This document shows positions 35,289-46,608 of a DNA stretch of 64,000 bases, piece by piece. The position numbers were made by a program, and so were the translations under genes. The notes beneath the pieces are model-generated. The model saw only the letters and a list, made by a program, of their open reading frames with translations. It had not been told where the DNA came from and ran no database searches. This stretch comes from Branchiostoma lanceolatum (Eukaryota; Chordata; Leptocardii; Amphioxiformes; Branchiostomatidae): the NCBI RefSeq assembly GCF_035083965.1, contig NC_089740.1, positions 6,073,552-6,137,551 on the forward strand, in the 5' to 3' direction. Position 1 is the first letter of the stretch. Each line of letters begins with the position of its first letter.

Positions 35289-35467
35289 GGCGGCCATGTT
35301 GGTGTCCCTATTTGCATTTAAGTCATTGATAGCTAAAAGTGTTTTTTGGACGTCTTCTGACTATCTTAGATGCAACTATCAAGTGTCTACAGCTAAAATA
35401 ACGAATACCAAAAGAGCCCTTGAGCCATGGTTTTGTAAATGCAAATAGGGACACCAACATGGCCGCC
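35289..35467. mobile_element. 179-bp inverted-repeat element
   Basis: A 32-bp arm starting GGCGGCCATGTTGGTGTCCC at 35,289 is repeated perfectly inverted at 35,436-35,467. No ORF. Probably a MITE of unassigned family. Confidence 0.75.
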
Positions 35468-37499
35468 AGCACCTCCCTACTCTATGGGTACAGAAAGTGA
35501 GTGAAAACACTATACAACAGAGATGTTTGTGGTGTAATTATATAAAACTGGATGTGAAAATGCACAGTAGAGCAAGAAGAATTTGTTTGTAATGGCTCCT
35601 CTCAGCCTGTACAGGACACTAATGATGAATTTAGGTACATTTTATGACCAAAATCCTGGTATTAAGATGTACCAACGTTAAGTGTAGAAATTAGAATAGT
35701 TTGATAAATGAAATTATAGCAAAGTTAGGGGATAAGTATAATACCAGTAGTTTGCTTCCTTATTGTTTGTCCAATACAAAATGTATTTGTAAGCTCGAAG
35801 ACGTTGCAGGTATATGTACAATTTTATAGTTGAACCATGAAATTTGATTGATAAGTTAGGATACCAGGTCTCACGTATGATAGTTTTTTTACGTATGGAA
35901 TCTAATAGAGAATTCCAAATATCTGTTGCCAATGAATGTACCTAAACCATGTACATGCCATACTTTTGATACAAGCATTTTTATTAATAATAACAGAGTC
36001 CATCTCAACCTTGTGAATACCATATTTGGTGCTATATCAACGTTAACATTTCAAAAGATTTCATTGACATTATTGATATACTGTCACTGGGAATAAATCA
36101 ATTTGTTTTTGCCAAATTATGATTATTAATATTTTTCAACCAAATATGTGATTGACAAGTCCTTTTTGCATCATGAATATGAGCATTATTGTCAGTCCTA
36201 TACTTTAACATACAGAAATATCTACTAAGCCACCAGTACAGATATGTTAACACCACAGACAGTTTGTGATATAGAAGGATCCAAGCATTCACTAGACAGT
36301 ACATATTGTTACAGTTTTTGCTTGCTACTAAAGATTGAATTACACTTAGTCTAAGCGAAGTTTGTTCCTGGGCACCGCAGTCTTGTGTATATTTTCTACC
36401 TTATTTTGCAATATTTCTGTTTTGAAACACACTTTATTTCAGACTGCAATGTGTCATGTACTTGGCAATATAAGGTATGCTATAGTGTAGATCAGATGAA
36501 TTTGTACAGTGCTTTTTTTTGCAATGTAGTTGTGTGCTCCATTTTTCTACACATGGCTTTATGACAAACAATAGCTGTGCATCGTGTTTGTTAGTAGGAA
36601 GTGGAATAAATTATTGGGAATATTTTTCTTTTGTCTCTTCCTCTTTTTACTGAAATCATACATGTAACATCTATTAACATAATTCCACCAGGGTACATAA
36701 TTCTGCCACCCACGTCCAAACGGATCTCCAACCCAACCTCCCCCAGTATAATACACTCCTGTATACAGTATCTAAACTGTGCATACTAGTACCCGGGGGG
36801 TGCTGCACTAGAGATCTCTCAAACCCACTTTTGAAAGTGGCAGATTTTTGGAACCCGGCGGATTAATGTTAATGGAGGTTATTTGTCTTCTTTTCAAATT
36901 CAAAATAGAGGTAGTGTTATATTTTTAAACTTTTCAAATCAAGTGTCCATTGAAATCTGAAGTACTTTGGTCCCGAGAAAAATTACTAGATTCCAAAATC
37001 TTTATTCAACCATTTATTTCAAAGGAATCCCCAGTAATGTTAGGGCCCGAAAATAGGATTTTGAAAGTCAATTTATTTAGTCATTTCTATACATGATTAG
37101 TTCAAACAACGCTATCACAATTTATAGCGACATCCATGATGCAAAAAAATATGCTGTTGTTGTAATGTAAGCACTTAAAATCGTCGCCAGAGTTTTTGTA
37201 GGCTCACAAAACTAAGGGGATCATTGTACGCATATTTTTGCGCAGTTTTAAAATGCTCAAGGTATGAAGTTATTACCCAAATGAGCTAAACAGTGTTAGT
37301 AAATGTCACTACCATAAAGATTTCAGATTCTTTTATTTCCATATTCTGGGCCCTAATATTGCTTTGGTTGCCTTTAAAGGTTCTAGAGAGATTCTGAATA
37401 ATACTTGTAGTGCAATTATGCTTAGATTGAATGAGGTACTGTGTTCCCGAGAAAAATTACCAAATCCCAACATTTTCATTCAACAATTTATTTTACTAA
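35468..37499. other. Intergenic DNA between Smad4 and LMAN1
   Basis: AT-rich, with no exon. Near 36,960-37,080 and 37,440-37,505 two diverged copies of 'cccgagaaaaattac(t/c)a(g/a)at' followed by 'ttcaac(c/a)a(t)ttatttt' mark a local duplication. 'acccggggggtgctgcacta' at about 36,790 resembles a transposon end. Confidence 0.45.
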
Positions 37500-37629
37500 G
37501 ATCACAAAAAAATGATCTACCTGGGAAAGTGCGCACCTGGCCAAGTGGCTCCGCCCACCTCCTGACCAATCAGCGCGCGCCAAGTTGGTAAATCTTCCCA
37601 TCCTGCCCCGCGGTGACACACACACCAAC
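37500..37629 (+). promoter_or_regulatory. LMAN1: LMAN1 promoter-proximal region with ER-stress-element-like site
   Basis: Within 130 bp of the start codon there is a GC box (ctccgcccacc) and CCAAT at 37,566-37,570, followed exactly nine bases later by CCAAG (37,580-37,584). The ER stress response element consensus is CCAAT-N9-CCACG, so there is one mismatch. The sequence then continues GTTGGTAAATC. ERGIC-53 is known to be induced by ER stress in mammals through a CCAAT-N9 bipartite site. Function here is inferred. Confidence 0.5.
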
Positions 37630-40600
37630 ATGGCCGCCACCGGCAGATTCGCGGACGCCTTTCTCCTGATTTTCTTCGTTTTTCTCGGCTTTACCTCCTC
37701 CCAAACTCCTCACAAAAGGTTCGAGTACAAGTTGAGCTTCAAAGGACCACATCTTGTGCAAAAGAACGGGAAAATACCCTTCTGGGACTACTCAGGACGT
37801 AAGTATACCCTCTGTTTTTCAGTCATCCAAAAGCTCAACTCAGCTCAAAACAGTCGCAGACGATATTTTGGTCTGTAAGATTTCCTTTCCTTTAGTGAAG
37901 GAAGAATTGGATTTGAATTGTTCCCACGGTGTTTGGGTGTTGCTGAATGCCTTTTTCTTTCGTTGGCGTCCTTAAATGAGATTGAATGCACTGTTTTAAG
38001 GGTTGAGACTGGGTTTGTATAGCCTGTAGGCTAGTCGAAACGGTTCCATATGGTAGGTTGTCACACGTTGTCACACGGAAGTGTTCGCCTCCACTACGTA
38101 TACTCTTCTTGGGTCTAAAAACTTAAAAAAAGATAATAAGAATTGGCCAAAATAGTGCGAATGATTTGCATAAAGGTAAAATTGACTTTTATTTACAAAG
38201 TAGATTTTCTGTGAGATCATACATTTCTGAAACAATTTTTACAGCCTTGAGAAAGAGGAGTTATGTTATAATTAGCCTCTACCAGGCTCCAGAGGTGGCT
38301 GGAAAGAGTAGAAAATATTATTGGACAAATAATTGGACAGAGGAGTTTGCTGGATTACTCAATATTTTGTCACCTCGCTACGAATTTCGTGAATAGGACG
38401 GCTTTCCCTACGAATTATGGGAAATAAAAATAGGCTGCCAACGTCTTACAGATAAGAGCATGCAGACCCTCCAGAGTTATGTGGACTCGGGAAGTATTGG
38501 AATGGTGTCAAGTCATCCGAATATTATTAGATAGTTGCATTATTTTCTGCTGTAGAGTTTTTGATAGACGTTGTTCACTGTTCTTTTACAGATTCCATTG
38601 CAAGCGATGAACAAGTTCGGATCACCCCCTCCCTCCGGAGTAAAAGAGGTAAGCAGATGATTGTCTCCATTTTTGTAATTTTCAAGTTCTCCAATCCAAC
38701 AAGTGTGGTGGGTTCTTTATCGTTCTTGAGGTGTGGCTCTCCTCAAACGAGGGACCACCATTCAACGTCCTGTCCAGTTAGGTACTCATTTTCACCTGAT
38801 CGAGTTAACTGAGGAAAGCCCTACAATTGATAAAGGGCCTTTTCTAAGGGCACAATACCAACAGGGCATGCATGTCAGGGGATTTGAACTTGTGTCAAAC
38901 ACTTTACCATTATGCTATGCTGACAGCATGTATTGGCCCCTCTACATTTGTTCAGAAATGCACTGTGTGCCCAGTGCAAATGCCTCCTTTCCTGGCACTG
39001 TAGATTTCAGTCCCTGTGCGAACTTAATTGATTTTGCATTTCCTTTCCCTCTGTAGGTAGCGTATGGAGTACGTACATCAACGGGCATGACCACTGGTAC
39101 ATCGAGGTCACCATCAGGGTCACAGGAAGGGGGCGAATAGGAGCAGACGGTCTGGTGAGCTTTGTAAAACTTTTGTCTTGTACTTCTTAGTAGGTCAGCC
39201 AGGCACTCAGAGTCAACCCAACACTTCTCGATGTTTGGTTCTTTTGTGTGCAAAGGTTTGATGCCCGAGTCTTCTGCCTGGAGCTCCGTCATGCATTGGG
39301 CTTTATGTCACGATCCAAAATGACTTCTACACAGACACTCACTCACTATCCAGTTTAACGTCTGTTGTTCCCTGTCTTGTGAGAGTTGGACATGCTTGCA
39401 CATAGGTAGATGTTGTGGCTTGATAAGCAGACCCTCTCTGTCCTCTGGGTTAAACACTATGTAGGTTGAGGAGGAAGTCTTGCCTTGTGTTATCACTCCA
39501 TCTCTAACATGGTCCCATACAAGGCTCCCTAATAAAATCTGTGCTTCGTTTTTCTCCTGCCAGGCTATCTGGTACACGAAGACGCGTGGCCTGGACGGAC
39601 CGGTTTACGGTAGCAGTGATCGTTGGAATGGTGTTGGCGTTTTCTTTGACTCCTTTGACAACGACAACCAGGTACATAACTTTCTCAAAAGCCACTTGAG
39701 GTAAAGGTACCAGAAGATATTTTAAAAACTAGATGAGATACAATACCATTCTAGTTATAGCAAGGGGGTTTCGGGGGACGTTGACCGGAACATAGAGACA
39801 TAACAGTGTAATGATTTTTTGTATCCTTGTAATTTTCCTGCAGCACAACAACCCATATGTGCTGGTTATGCAGAACGATGGAACCAAATCATACAACCAT
39901 GCCAAGTAAGACCTGCAGCTTATCTAGATTATGTAATAGGCTTGCTGTAGTGTTACAGTGGTTGGTTTGTTTTTGCATGTCTATGCACATGTTTATGCAT
40001 GTTTGTGTGTATGTGTCATTGTGTGGTAGTTGCATAGAAATGTAAGACCAGCATCTTATATTGATTGTGTAATAATAGGCTTGCTGTAATGTGTGTGTGT
40101 TTGGTGTGTTTTTGCATGTCTGTTTGTGCATGTGTTAGTCATTGTCTGGTAGTTGCAAAGAAATAAATTCTTTACGCAGTGACAAATACACATGCACAAA
40201 CACATGTACACACAAAAAACACATGTACAAGTCTGTATGACACATTTGTGTGAGTGAGTACGTATGTTAGTGTGTACAGTTGACTTGGGGTTATCTACTT
40301 TTATTTGCCTTTGTATGACATATTTGTTACTCTTGAGTGGAATAAATTGTTTTCATCTGTTAAGTCAAAAGTCTGATTGTTCTTTCCTCACCTCTAGTGA
40401 TGGTCTGACCCAACAGTTGGGTGGATGTCTGCGAGACTTCAGGAACAAGCCGTACCCTGTCCGCGCTAAACTGGAGTACTACCAAAACAGGCTTACGGTA
40501 TGTATCGACATTTCAGGGTTTCAAATATGACCATTGTTACTCTTGTAAAAATTTAGGCTGCCAAAAGTTACCTTTACTGTAGTTACTTCAGCCCCAATGG

Positions 40601-40632
40601 AGTGAAGTGTTATTTTTGGCTCAAAATGTTTA

Positions 40633-40672
<40 letters not shown>

Positions 40673-43600
40673 TGTGTGTGTGTGTGTGTGTGTGTGTCTG
40701 TGTGTTCAACTGCACTGCAGTTTCTGTATGTTCTGCCAGAGGGAGAAGTGCAGTTCCTATCAATTCTGCCAGAGGGAGAAGTGCTGTTCCTGTATGTTCT
40801 GCCAGAGGGAGAAGTGCAGTTCCTGTATGTTCTGCCAGAGGGAGAAGTATAGTTCCTGTACCTGTATGTTCTGCCAGAGGGAGAAGTGCAGTTCTTGTAT
40901 GTTGTGCTAGAGGGGGCAAAGTCTGTTATCCCTAATTTCCTTGAGTCCATTCACAGCCATTCAACATTACAAAAAAGATACAAGTTCTCCCTGTTTTTAT
41001 CTAGATATTCTTGCATATATTTATTTGTGTATGCTAAAATCTGAAAGATTGTTCTGTATTGTTTCAGCTGTGGTACAACAACGGAATGACCCCCAACAAG
41101 GATGAGTATGAGTTGTGTATGCAGACACACAACATCCACCTCGAGAAAGGGGGCTTCTTTGGGGTTTCAGCAGCCACTGGAGGACTAGCAGGTATAAGAG
41201 AGGCTACTTAAGGGGGTTTCTGAGCAGTAGATATCATGATGTACATGTACCCTAAACTAGAGGGTATATTTTGAGTTTGATTTTGCGATCATACGATTTG
41301 TGGTGTGAGTTTTTTAATGTTTTTAAGATGCAATCACTCAAATCTGCTACATTGTTTATTGATGTTTCAAATGCCAAACCAAAATAATTTTCTACAAGCT
41401 TTATATTTTTTCCTTTCTCAGATGACCATGATGTGCTGTCATTCCTGTTCTACAGCCTGACACCCCCTACATCAGAAACTGTAGGTACCCTCTGAACACA
41501 TGTAGCTTTCTAGTAATGACTTGTATGAACACTATATACAGACTGGAACCCTCTATTTTTTAGGTTTAAAGCAATGATGAAAGACAGTTGAAAACACTGA
41601 GTCAGAGACATTGCAAAAAAAGGAATCATATTTTTTCTACTCGATTCCTGGAACAGCATTTCTCATTTTAATTCCGGCATGTTTCTCTTGGAGCAGGTTT
41701 TGAGGATAATTTGACATTCATAAAAGATCCATATGTTTGTTGCCTGACATAAGTAATCCTGAATGTATATGATGATGAATGTATGTTTATGTTTGTCACC
41801 AACCAGACAGGAAAGGAAGGTATGATCACTGATGAAGAGAGACAGAGATTCACTGGCGAGTTTGACGAATACCAGCAGAAATTTGAGAAACAGAGAGAAG
41901 AGTAAGTAAAGTGATTATAAGTGTTTTGAAACTGTCCTATCATCCCATCGAAAGATAAAACATTTTGCCTTCCTTCAGTACAAAGACACAGGTACATTTG
42001 TATCTATGTTCCTGTTAGTATCTTCATTTTGGACAGATTAGGAGTAAGATGAGATGTATGACAGATTGGGAGTAAGATGAATGATATATGTTGATTGAGT
42101 TATTAGGACTCAAATGACTGTGTATCTCTGTTATACCGGTAGTGTATCTGACCCTTACCTCTTCCCTCATGACCTCAATGAAAAGCGGCCTGCATGCCGA
42201 TTTGAGCTTATCATGAATAACCAAAGGTCCAAACAAACAAACAAACAAACAAACTAACAAATGTAAGTTTAAGATGTCTTTATCTTTTGTAGGTATGTGA
42301 AGGAACACCCCGATGCACAAGTGGAGACAGAATTTGATGCTGTGGTGAGTAAAAGAACTTTGGAGACCTGTCTGTGTTTGTGCCATTTTCAGGGATTTCA
42401 AGTGGTCACAATATTCTGGTACTGTAATATACATGTAAACTTTTGACAAAGACTGTACAAAAAGACAGGTTCATTACATGTACTACATAGTTTGTATACA
42501 AAATAAGTATTAATGTTACATTACTGCATCAAAACAGGTTGTACATATCTCTCTCTAGTTTCTAAAGATCTGTGTTTTCCACAACATGCTATTTGCATCT
42601 ATCTGTTTTAAGTTTAGCAAAAGATGAAGTGATTTTGAGGAGGGTATTTTTTTTTCTAGTTTGAACGTGAGGAGGAAAGGGAACTAAGGCTGATCTTCGA
42701 AGGGCAGGAGAAAATCCACAAGACAGTGAGGTAAGGAAAACCACTTTCATTTGTGTATTGTTTCTTTTCTTCCTGTCTCTAGCTTGTTTGCTGTAATTGG
42801 GAAAAGGCCTGATCAAGCACTTCTTGCTTCTGTCCAGTCTATGTATCTGTGTAGCTGGTATAACTGCCCTTTGGCATAACACACCAGCTTCACAGGCACG
42901 CAGCACGGCAGCAGCTGGTTATATTACTGTACACTGAACGGCCTGTCACGCCTAGTCTTTGCACATCTGACTGCAAGCGTTTTTTACTTTAAAGCTATGT
43001 AGTGTCTAGTGAGGATGCTCCTACAGTACTTGATGGCAACAAGTTTCATTCTACGATCATAGTTCTAGGAAAAAAAAAGAACCCTAGGTTGATAAATTTT
43101 GTACTTGAAGACATAACTATTTCTTGTTCTTTTCTTAGCTGGTATAAGTTGCTTAGTAGTTGGTATGTCTACCAGCTTATTAGTCATTTTGTACATCATG
43201 CATTATTCTCCTCAGAAAATACACATGAAAAATAACAAGATATGTTGTCATGGTAACAGGGACTTGCAGAGGAAGCTGGACGAGATCATTGGTCGACAGG
43301 AGCGTACGCTATCTCTGGTGGGGGCGGTACAACAGAACATGCCGTCGGCGGGCAGTGTCCAGGCTGCGGGGGCGGGAGGGGGCCAGCCGGCCGCGCCGAT
43401 GCCCATCCAGAGGCACGAAGTGGACGCTGTACTGACCGCTCAGAGAGAACTCACACAGGGACTACGGGATCTAAGGTCAGGAGATTTTGGGACAGGCTAT
43501 TAGCTAGCAGGGTGTCAGGGCGTCTTTTGGATGCCCTCCTTTTGCAGGGGAAACCCAGAGTACACCCTGGGACAGCATGAAAATTGATTGACCAACAAAT

Positions 43601-46600
43601 TAAAGCTATTAGGTAATTGTTAACCCTAAAAAATGTGTACCATTTGGCAAGCAAAAAGAATGGAAAATCAAATTTATCACAAGAAACAGTTGCTGTAACA
43701 GTAACTGAATTACCAGAGACTCTTTGATTTCATACATTTAAATTTCCTTGGTTGCCTTTTTACATCATTCTACTGTCATCATTATCTCCATGAAAAATGG
43801 AGATATTGTTTTTGGTGTGTCTGTGTGTGTGTGTGTTTGTGTTTCCGGACTACTGTAGTCAGCATAACTCAAGAACCCCTGGATGGATTACGATGATATT
43901 TGGTATCTGGGTGGGTGTTGTGAAGCCGAAGGTCAGGGTCGATTTTGGGCCCCCTGGTATGTGACCTTGGTACTGCAGCAGAACTTCAATTTTTGTATCT
44001 TTTGACTTGGACGTGCTGTGGTCTTGATTTTTGGGTGGCAGATAGCCTGTGATGTAATAAAGAAGTGGTGTAGGTTTGGGCCCCCTAGCAGCTTTCTCTG
44101 GAACTGCAAGGGCGTTTTCGTGAAAATCTTCTATGGAGAATAACTGAACAAAGGAACAACGGATTTCCATGATATTTAGTATGTACGTAGCTTAGATAGA
44201 GATATACACAATGAAGTACAAATTATGCTAATTGGGACTTAATTTGCATATCTAATGAGGAAAATCTTTATTTACAGTGTTTTCCATTATCAGACTCAAA
44301 TACATGTAACATATGTAGTTTATGGAAAGTGGATCATCAACAGGTACCAATTATGCAAATAGATTCCTAATTTGCATAATTAATGCAAAACACCATGTCT
44401 CATCTAATTGGAAAATTATAGGACTGTCAATATGATACTTAGTATGCAGGTAGCTTAGACAGAGATATGCATAATGAAGTGCAAATTATGCTAATTGTTC
44501 CTTAATTTGCATAGCTAATGAGGATTATCCATATTTGCAGTGTTTTCCATTATCAGACTCAAATACATGTAACATATGTAGTTAATGAAAAGCGGAGCAT
44601 CAACAGATACCAATTATGCAAATAAATTCCTTATTTGCATAATCAATGCAAAATACTATAATTCATCTAATTTCAAAATTATAGGACTGTCAACATTGCA
44701 ACATGTAAGGTAGATAAAGGTGTTCATGACCAAGCATATAGTATGCAAATGTGTAAGTCATTTGCATGAATAGAATTGTTCATGGAGATTTGAGGTCGTG
44801 GAACTCTTGTTATCATTTGTGTTCTACTGATGTCAGCAGTCTTTTGTAAATAATCAGTGTTTGAAAGCAATTGTTTGAATTATTGTTTGTTGCATACATA
44901 GATCCAAGGTAGACACGATCCACAACCGAGCGGCCACGATCGAGTCGAACCAGCAGCGTCAGATCCAGGGTCAGGGTCAGGGGGGTCAGGGTCTGGATCC
45001 TGACATCCTACCAGAGCTGAGGGACAACCTGCACCATGTCAAGAGGGATGTCAGCTCACTCCTCATACAGAGACCTGTGAGTTCTTATGTCTTCATTGAT
45101 TGATTTTGCTGAAGTACGATATACAGCCAGTGATAACCATGGGTGTTACAAAGGAGTACAAGTAGTCTTTAAAAGGACACAAATTCGCAAAATCTACACT
45201 TAGTACCTGCACTGAAAATTGGAAGAGAAAAATTGTAATTTGTCCTTTAGCTTATACTGTAATTCACTTTATATTCATGGTAGCAAAATTTCACGGTGTA
45301 AGAAAAATGGACAGTTTCACTGAACTTTAACTTCACGGTGGCGGCAAGTGATTTACAGAACATATATGTGAAGGAATTATAAATAGTAACAACAGTTTTT
45401 TTTTCACGGTATTAATGATAAGTTCACGGTACAAAAGTGACTGCGAATACAGTGAACATAAAGTTACAGTGAAAGAAACAAGAATTACAATACATGTGCT
45501 TACATCATGTTTTGGTAATTTTTTTTTTCTGAAGCCAGAAAATATTTGTCCTGTGCTAGTAAGGATGGTATGTATGGTTACTATAACACAACAGCTATGC
45601 TAGCAAGTGGCAACAGCTGACTCTCCTTAACCTTCTCCCTGCTGCCTGGCTCCATAACCAATAGAGAATGGGGTGCCAAATGGCTACTTCAGTGTGCTAA
45701 AGGTTAATCATTTTGCCATCAATAAGCCTCCCTTGAAACACACTGTATACAGATGATGTAATTTCTCATAGGCTTTATAATTAGTTCTGTTGGTATCTGA
45801 CAACTTCAGGAGAATGACATCAATGCTGGTAGTGTATGTTTGAAGATAAGGTTTTGAAATTCGATGTCCTGTTCTTTTGTTTTCCCAGAGTTCCCAGCAG
45901 CTGTCGTGTCCGCAGATACCTGAGTACCCACAATGCATCACACCAGTGTACTTCCTGATTCTAATATTTGTGCAGTCGGCAGCATTTGTTCTCTACTTAA
46001 CCTACAAGTGAGTTATTTTAATTTTGTTATTCAAAGATGTAGACTAGTGTATTATTTTTGTGTGTCAAATCAAAAGACATCTATGCTCCAGTGATTTAGA
46101 TTTTTATGATAACATACTCGTTTGGACATAGAAAGCCAAAATATCATAATGCAGAATCTAGCATTTGGTTGAAGTAGTTAATCAGTGTTCATACGGCTTA
46201 CTATTTTTATGACTGACTGACCCATATTTCTATGTTTATAGTAATTATACAATGAACTGACCCATATTTTTGTGTTCTTGACAAATGTAACTCACTGACC
46301 CATATTTCTGTTTTTTTAACTGACCCATGTTTGTTTTTAAGGTCTGAATGACCCATATTTTTGTATTCTTATGACTGACTGACCCATATTTTGGTGCCCA
46401 CTGACCCATATTTTTGTTTTTCTGACCGACCCATATTTATGTATTTTTGGTTACTGACTGACCCATATTTTTGTGTTTTTATGACTGTCTGGCCCATAAT
46501 TCTGTGTTTTTATGACTGACTGACCCATATTTTTGTGATTTTATGACTGACCAATTTTTTTTTGATTGCAGGAGCAGGCAAGAAGCAGCCAGCAAGAAGT

Positions 46601-46608
46601 TCTATTAA
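37630..46608 (+). CDS. LMAN1: LMAN1 / ERGIC-53 cargo lectin, complete, 15 exons
   Basis: Type I membrane mannose-binding lectin that carries glycoproteins from ER to the ER-Golgi intermediate compartment. Exons: 37630-37798, 38592-38648, 39057-39154, 39564-39671, 39844-39905, 40398-40497, 41068-41191, 41422-41480, 41807-41901, 42293-42344, 42660-42730, 43260-43475, 44902-45076, 45889-46007 and 46572-46608; total 513 aa (human about 510). The ATG at 37,630 gives a signal peptide (MAATGRFADAFLLIFFVFLG). The L-type lectin domain (about 28-259) includes WNGVGVFFDSFDND, NNP and the HAND motif, matching the Ca2+/mannose-binding residues, plus the Cys pair around LRDFRNKPYPVRA. A charged, Gln-rich coiled-coil stalk follows. 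Cys469 and Cys478, matching the human oligomerisation cysteines 466 and 475, precede a transmembrane segment (about 482-502). The tail ends KKFY: the di-lysine is kept, and the terminal Phe-Phe ER-exit signal is Phe-Tyr. Confidence 0.97.
38725..38935 (-). repeat. SINE fragment in LMAN1 intron 2
   Basis: Read on the minus strand, 'catagcataatggtaaagtg' followed by 'acaagttcaaatcccctgac' forms a tRNA-like head with boxes A and B, as in the copy at 34,185. Confidence 0.65.
40636..40704 (+). repeat. (TG)n microsatellite in LMAN1 intron 6
   Basis: About 65 bp of TG repeats with a few TC interruptions. It produces spurious Cys-Val open frames. Confidence 0.95.
40717..40915 (+). repeat. 33-bp minisatellite, six copies, in LMAN1 intron 6
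   Basis: The unit 'ttctgccagagggagaagtg' plus 'cagttcctgtatg' is repeated six times, with one six-base expansion (cctgta). Because 33 is a multiple of three, all frames without a stop in the unit stay open. It sits directly after the TG repeat. Confidence 0.92.
44170..44700 (+). repeat. 262-bp duplication rich in ATGCAAAT/ATTTGCAT motifs
   Basis: Two copies start 'ttagtatg(t/c)a(c/g)gtagctt' at about 44,175 and 44,437. Each contains 'gcaaattatgctaatt', 'cttaatttgcata', 'tccattatcagactcaaata' and 'ccaattatgcaaata'. It lies in the 1.4-kb LMAN1 intron 12. The first part of that intron (43,490-43,640) holds the dispersed 'gggacaggctattagc' repeat. Confidence 0.75.
45255..45471. mobile_element. 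ACTGTAA-type MITE in LMAN1 intron 13
   Basis: Left end TACTGTAATTCACTTTATA and right end whose reverse complement reads TCACTGTAACTTTATGTTCA; interior 'ttcacggt' motifs in both orientations. No ORF. Confidence 0.5.
45630..45707. mobile_element. About 80-bp mini-element ending in TTAACCTT / AAAGGTTAA
   Basis: It begins CCTTAACCTTCTCCCTGCTG and ends GTGCTAAAGGTTAA, a short terminal inverted repeat with TTAA at both ends. Other copies lie at 47,565-47,645, 57,270-57,355 (opposite orientation) and, degenerate, about 31,830-31,870. Confidence 0.6.
46220..46560 (+). repeat. About 30-bp minisatellite in the last LMAN1 intron
   Basis: About eleven irregular units of 'gactgactgacccatatttt' plus 'tgtgtttttat' run almost up to the acceptor of the final exon at 46,571. 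Confidence 0.85.

Noticed and set aside
37585..37629. Upstream in-frame extension of LMAN1 from a TTG
   Set aside because: The ATG at 37,630 gives a normal signal peptide and matches the vertebrate start; the extension would precede the signal sequence and start at a non-AUG codon.
40521..40950. Overlapping open frames of 80-132 codons on both strands
   Set aside because: They are translations of the TG microsatellite and the 33-bp minisatellite inside LMAN1 intron 6; periodicity, not coding, keeps them open.
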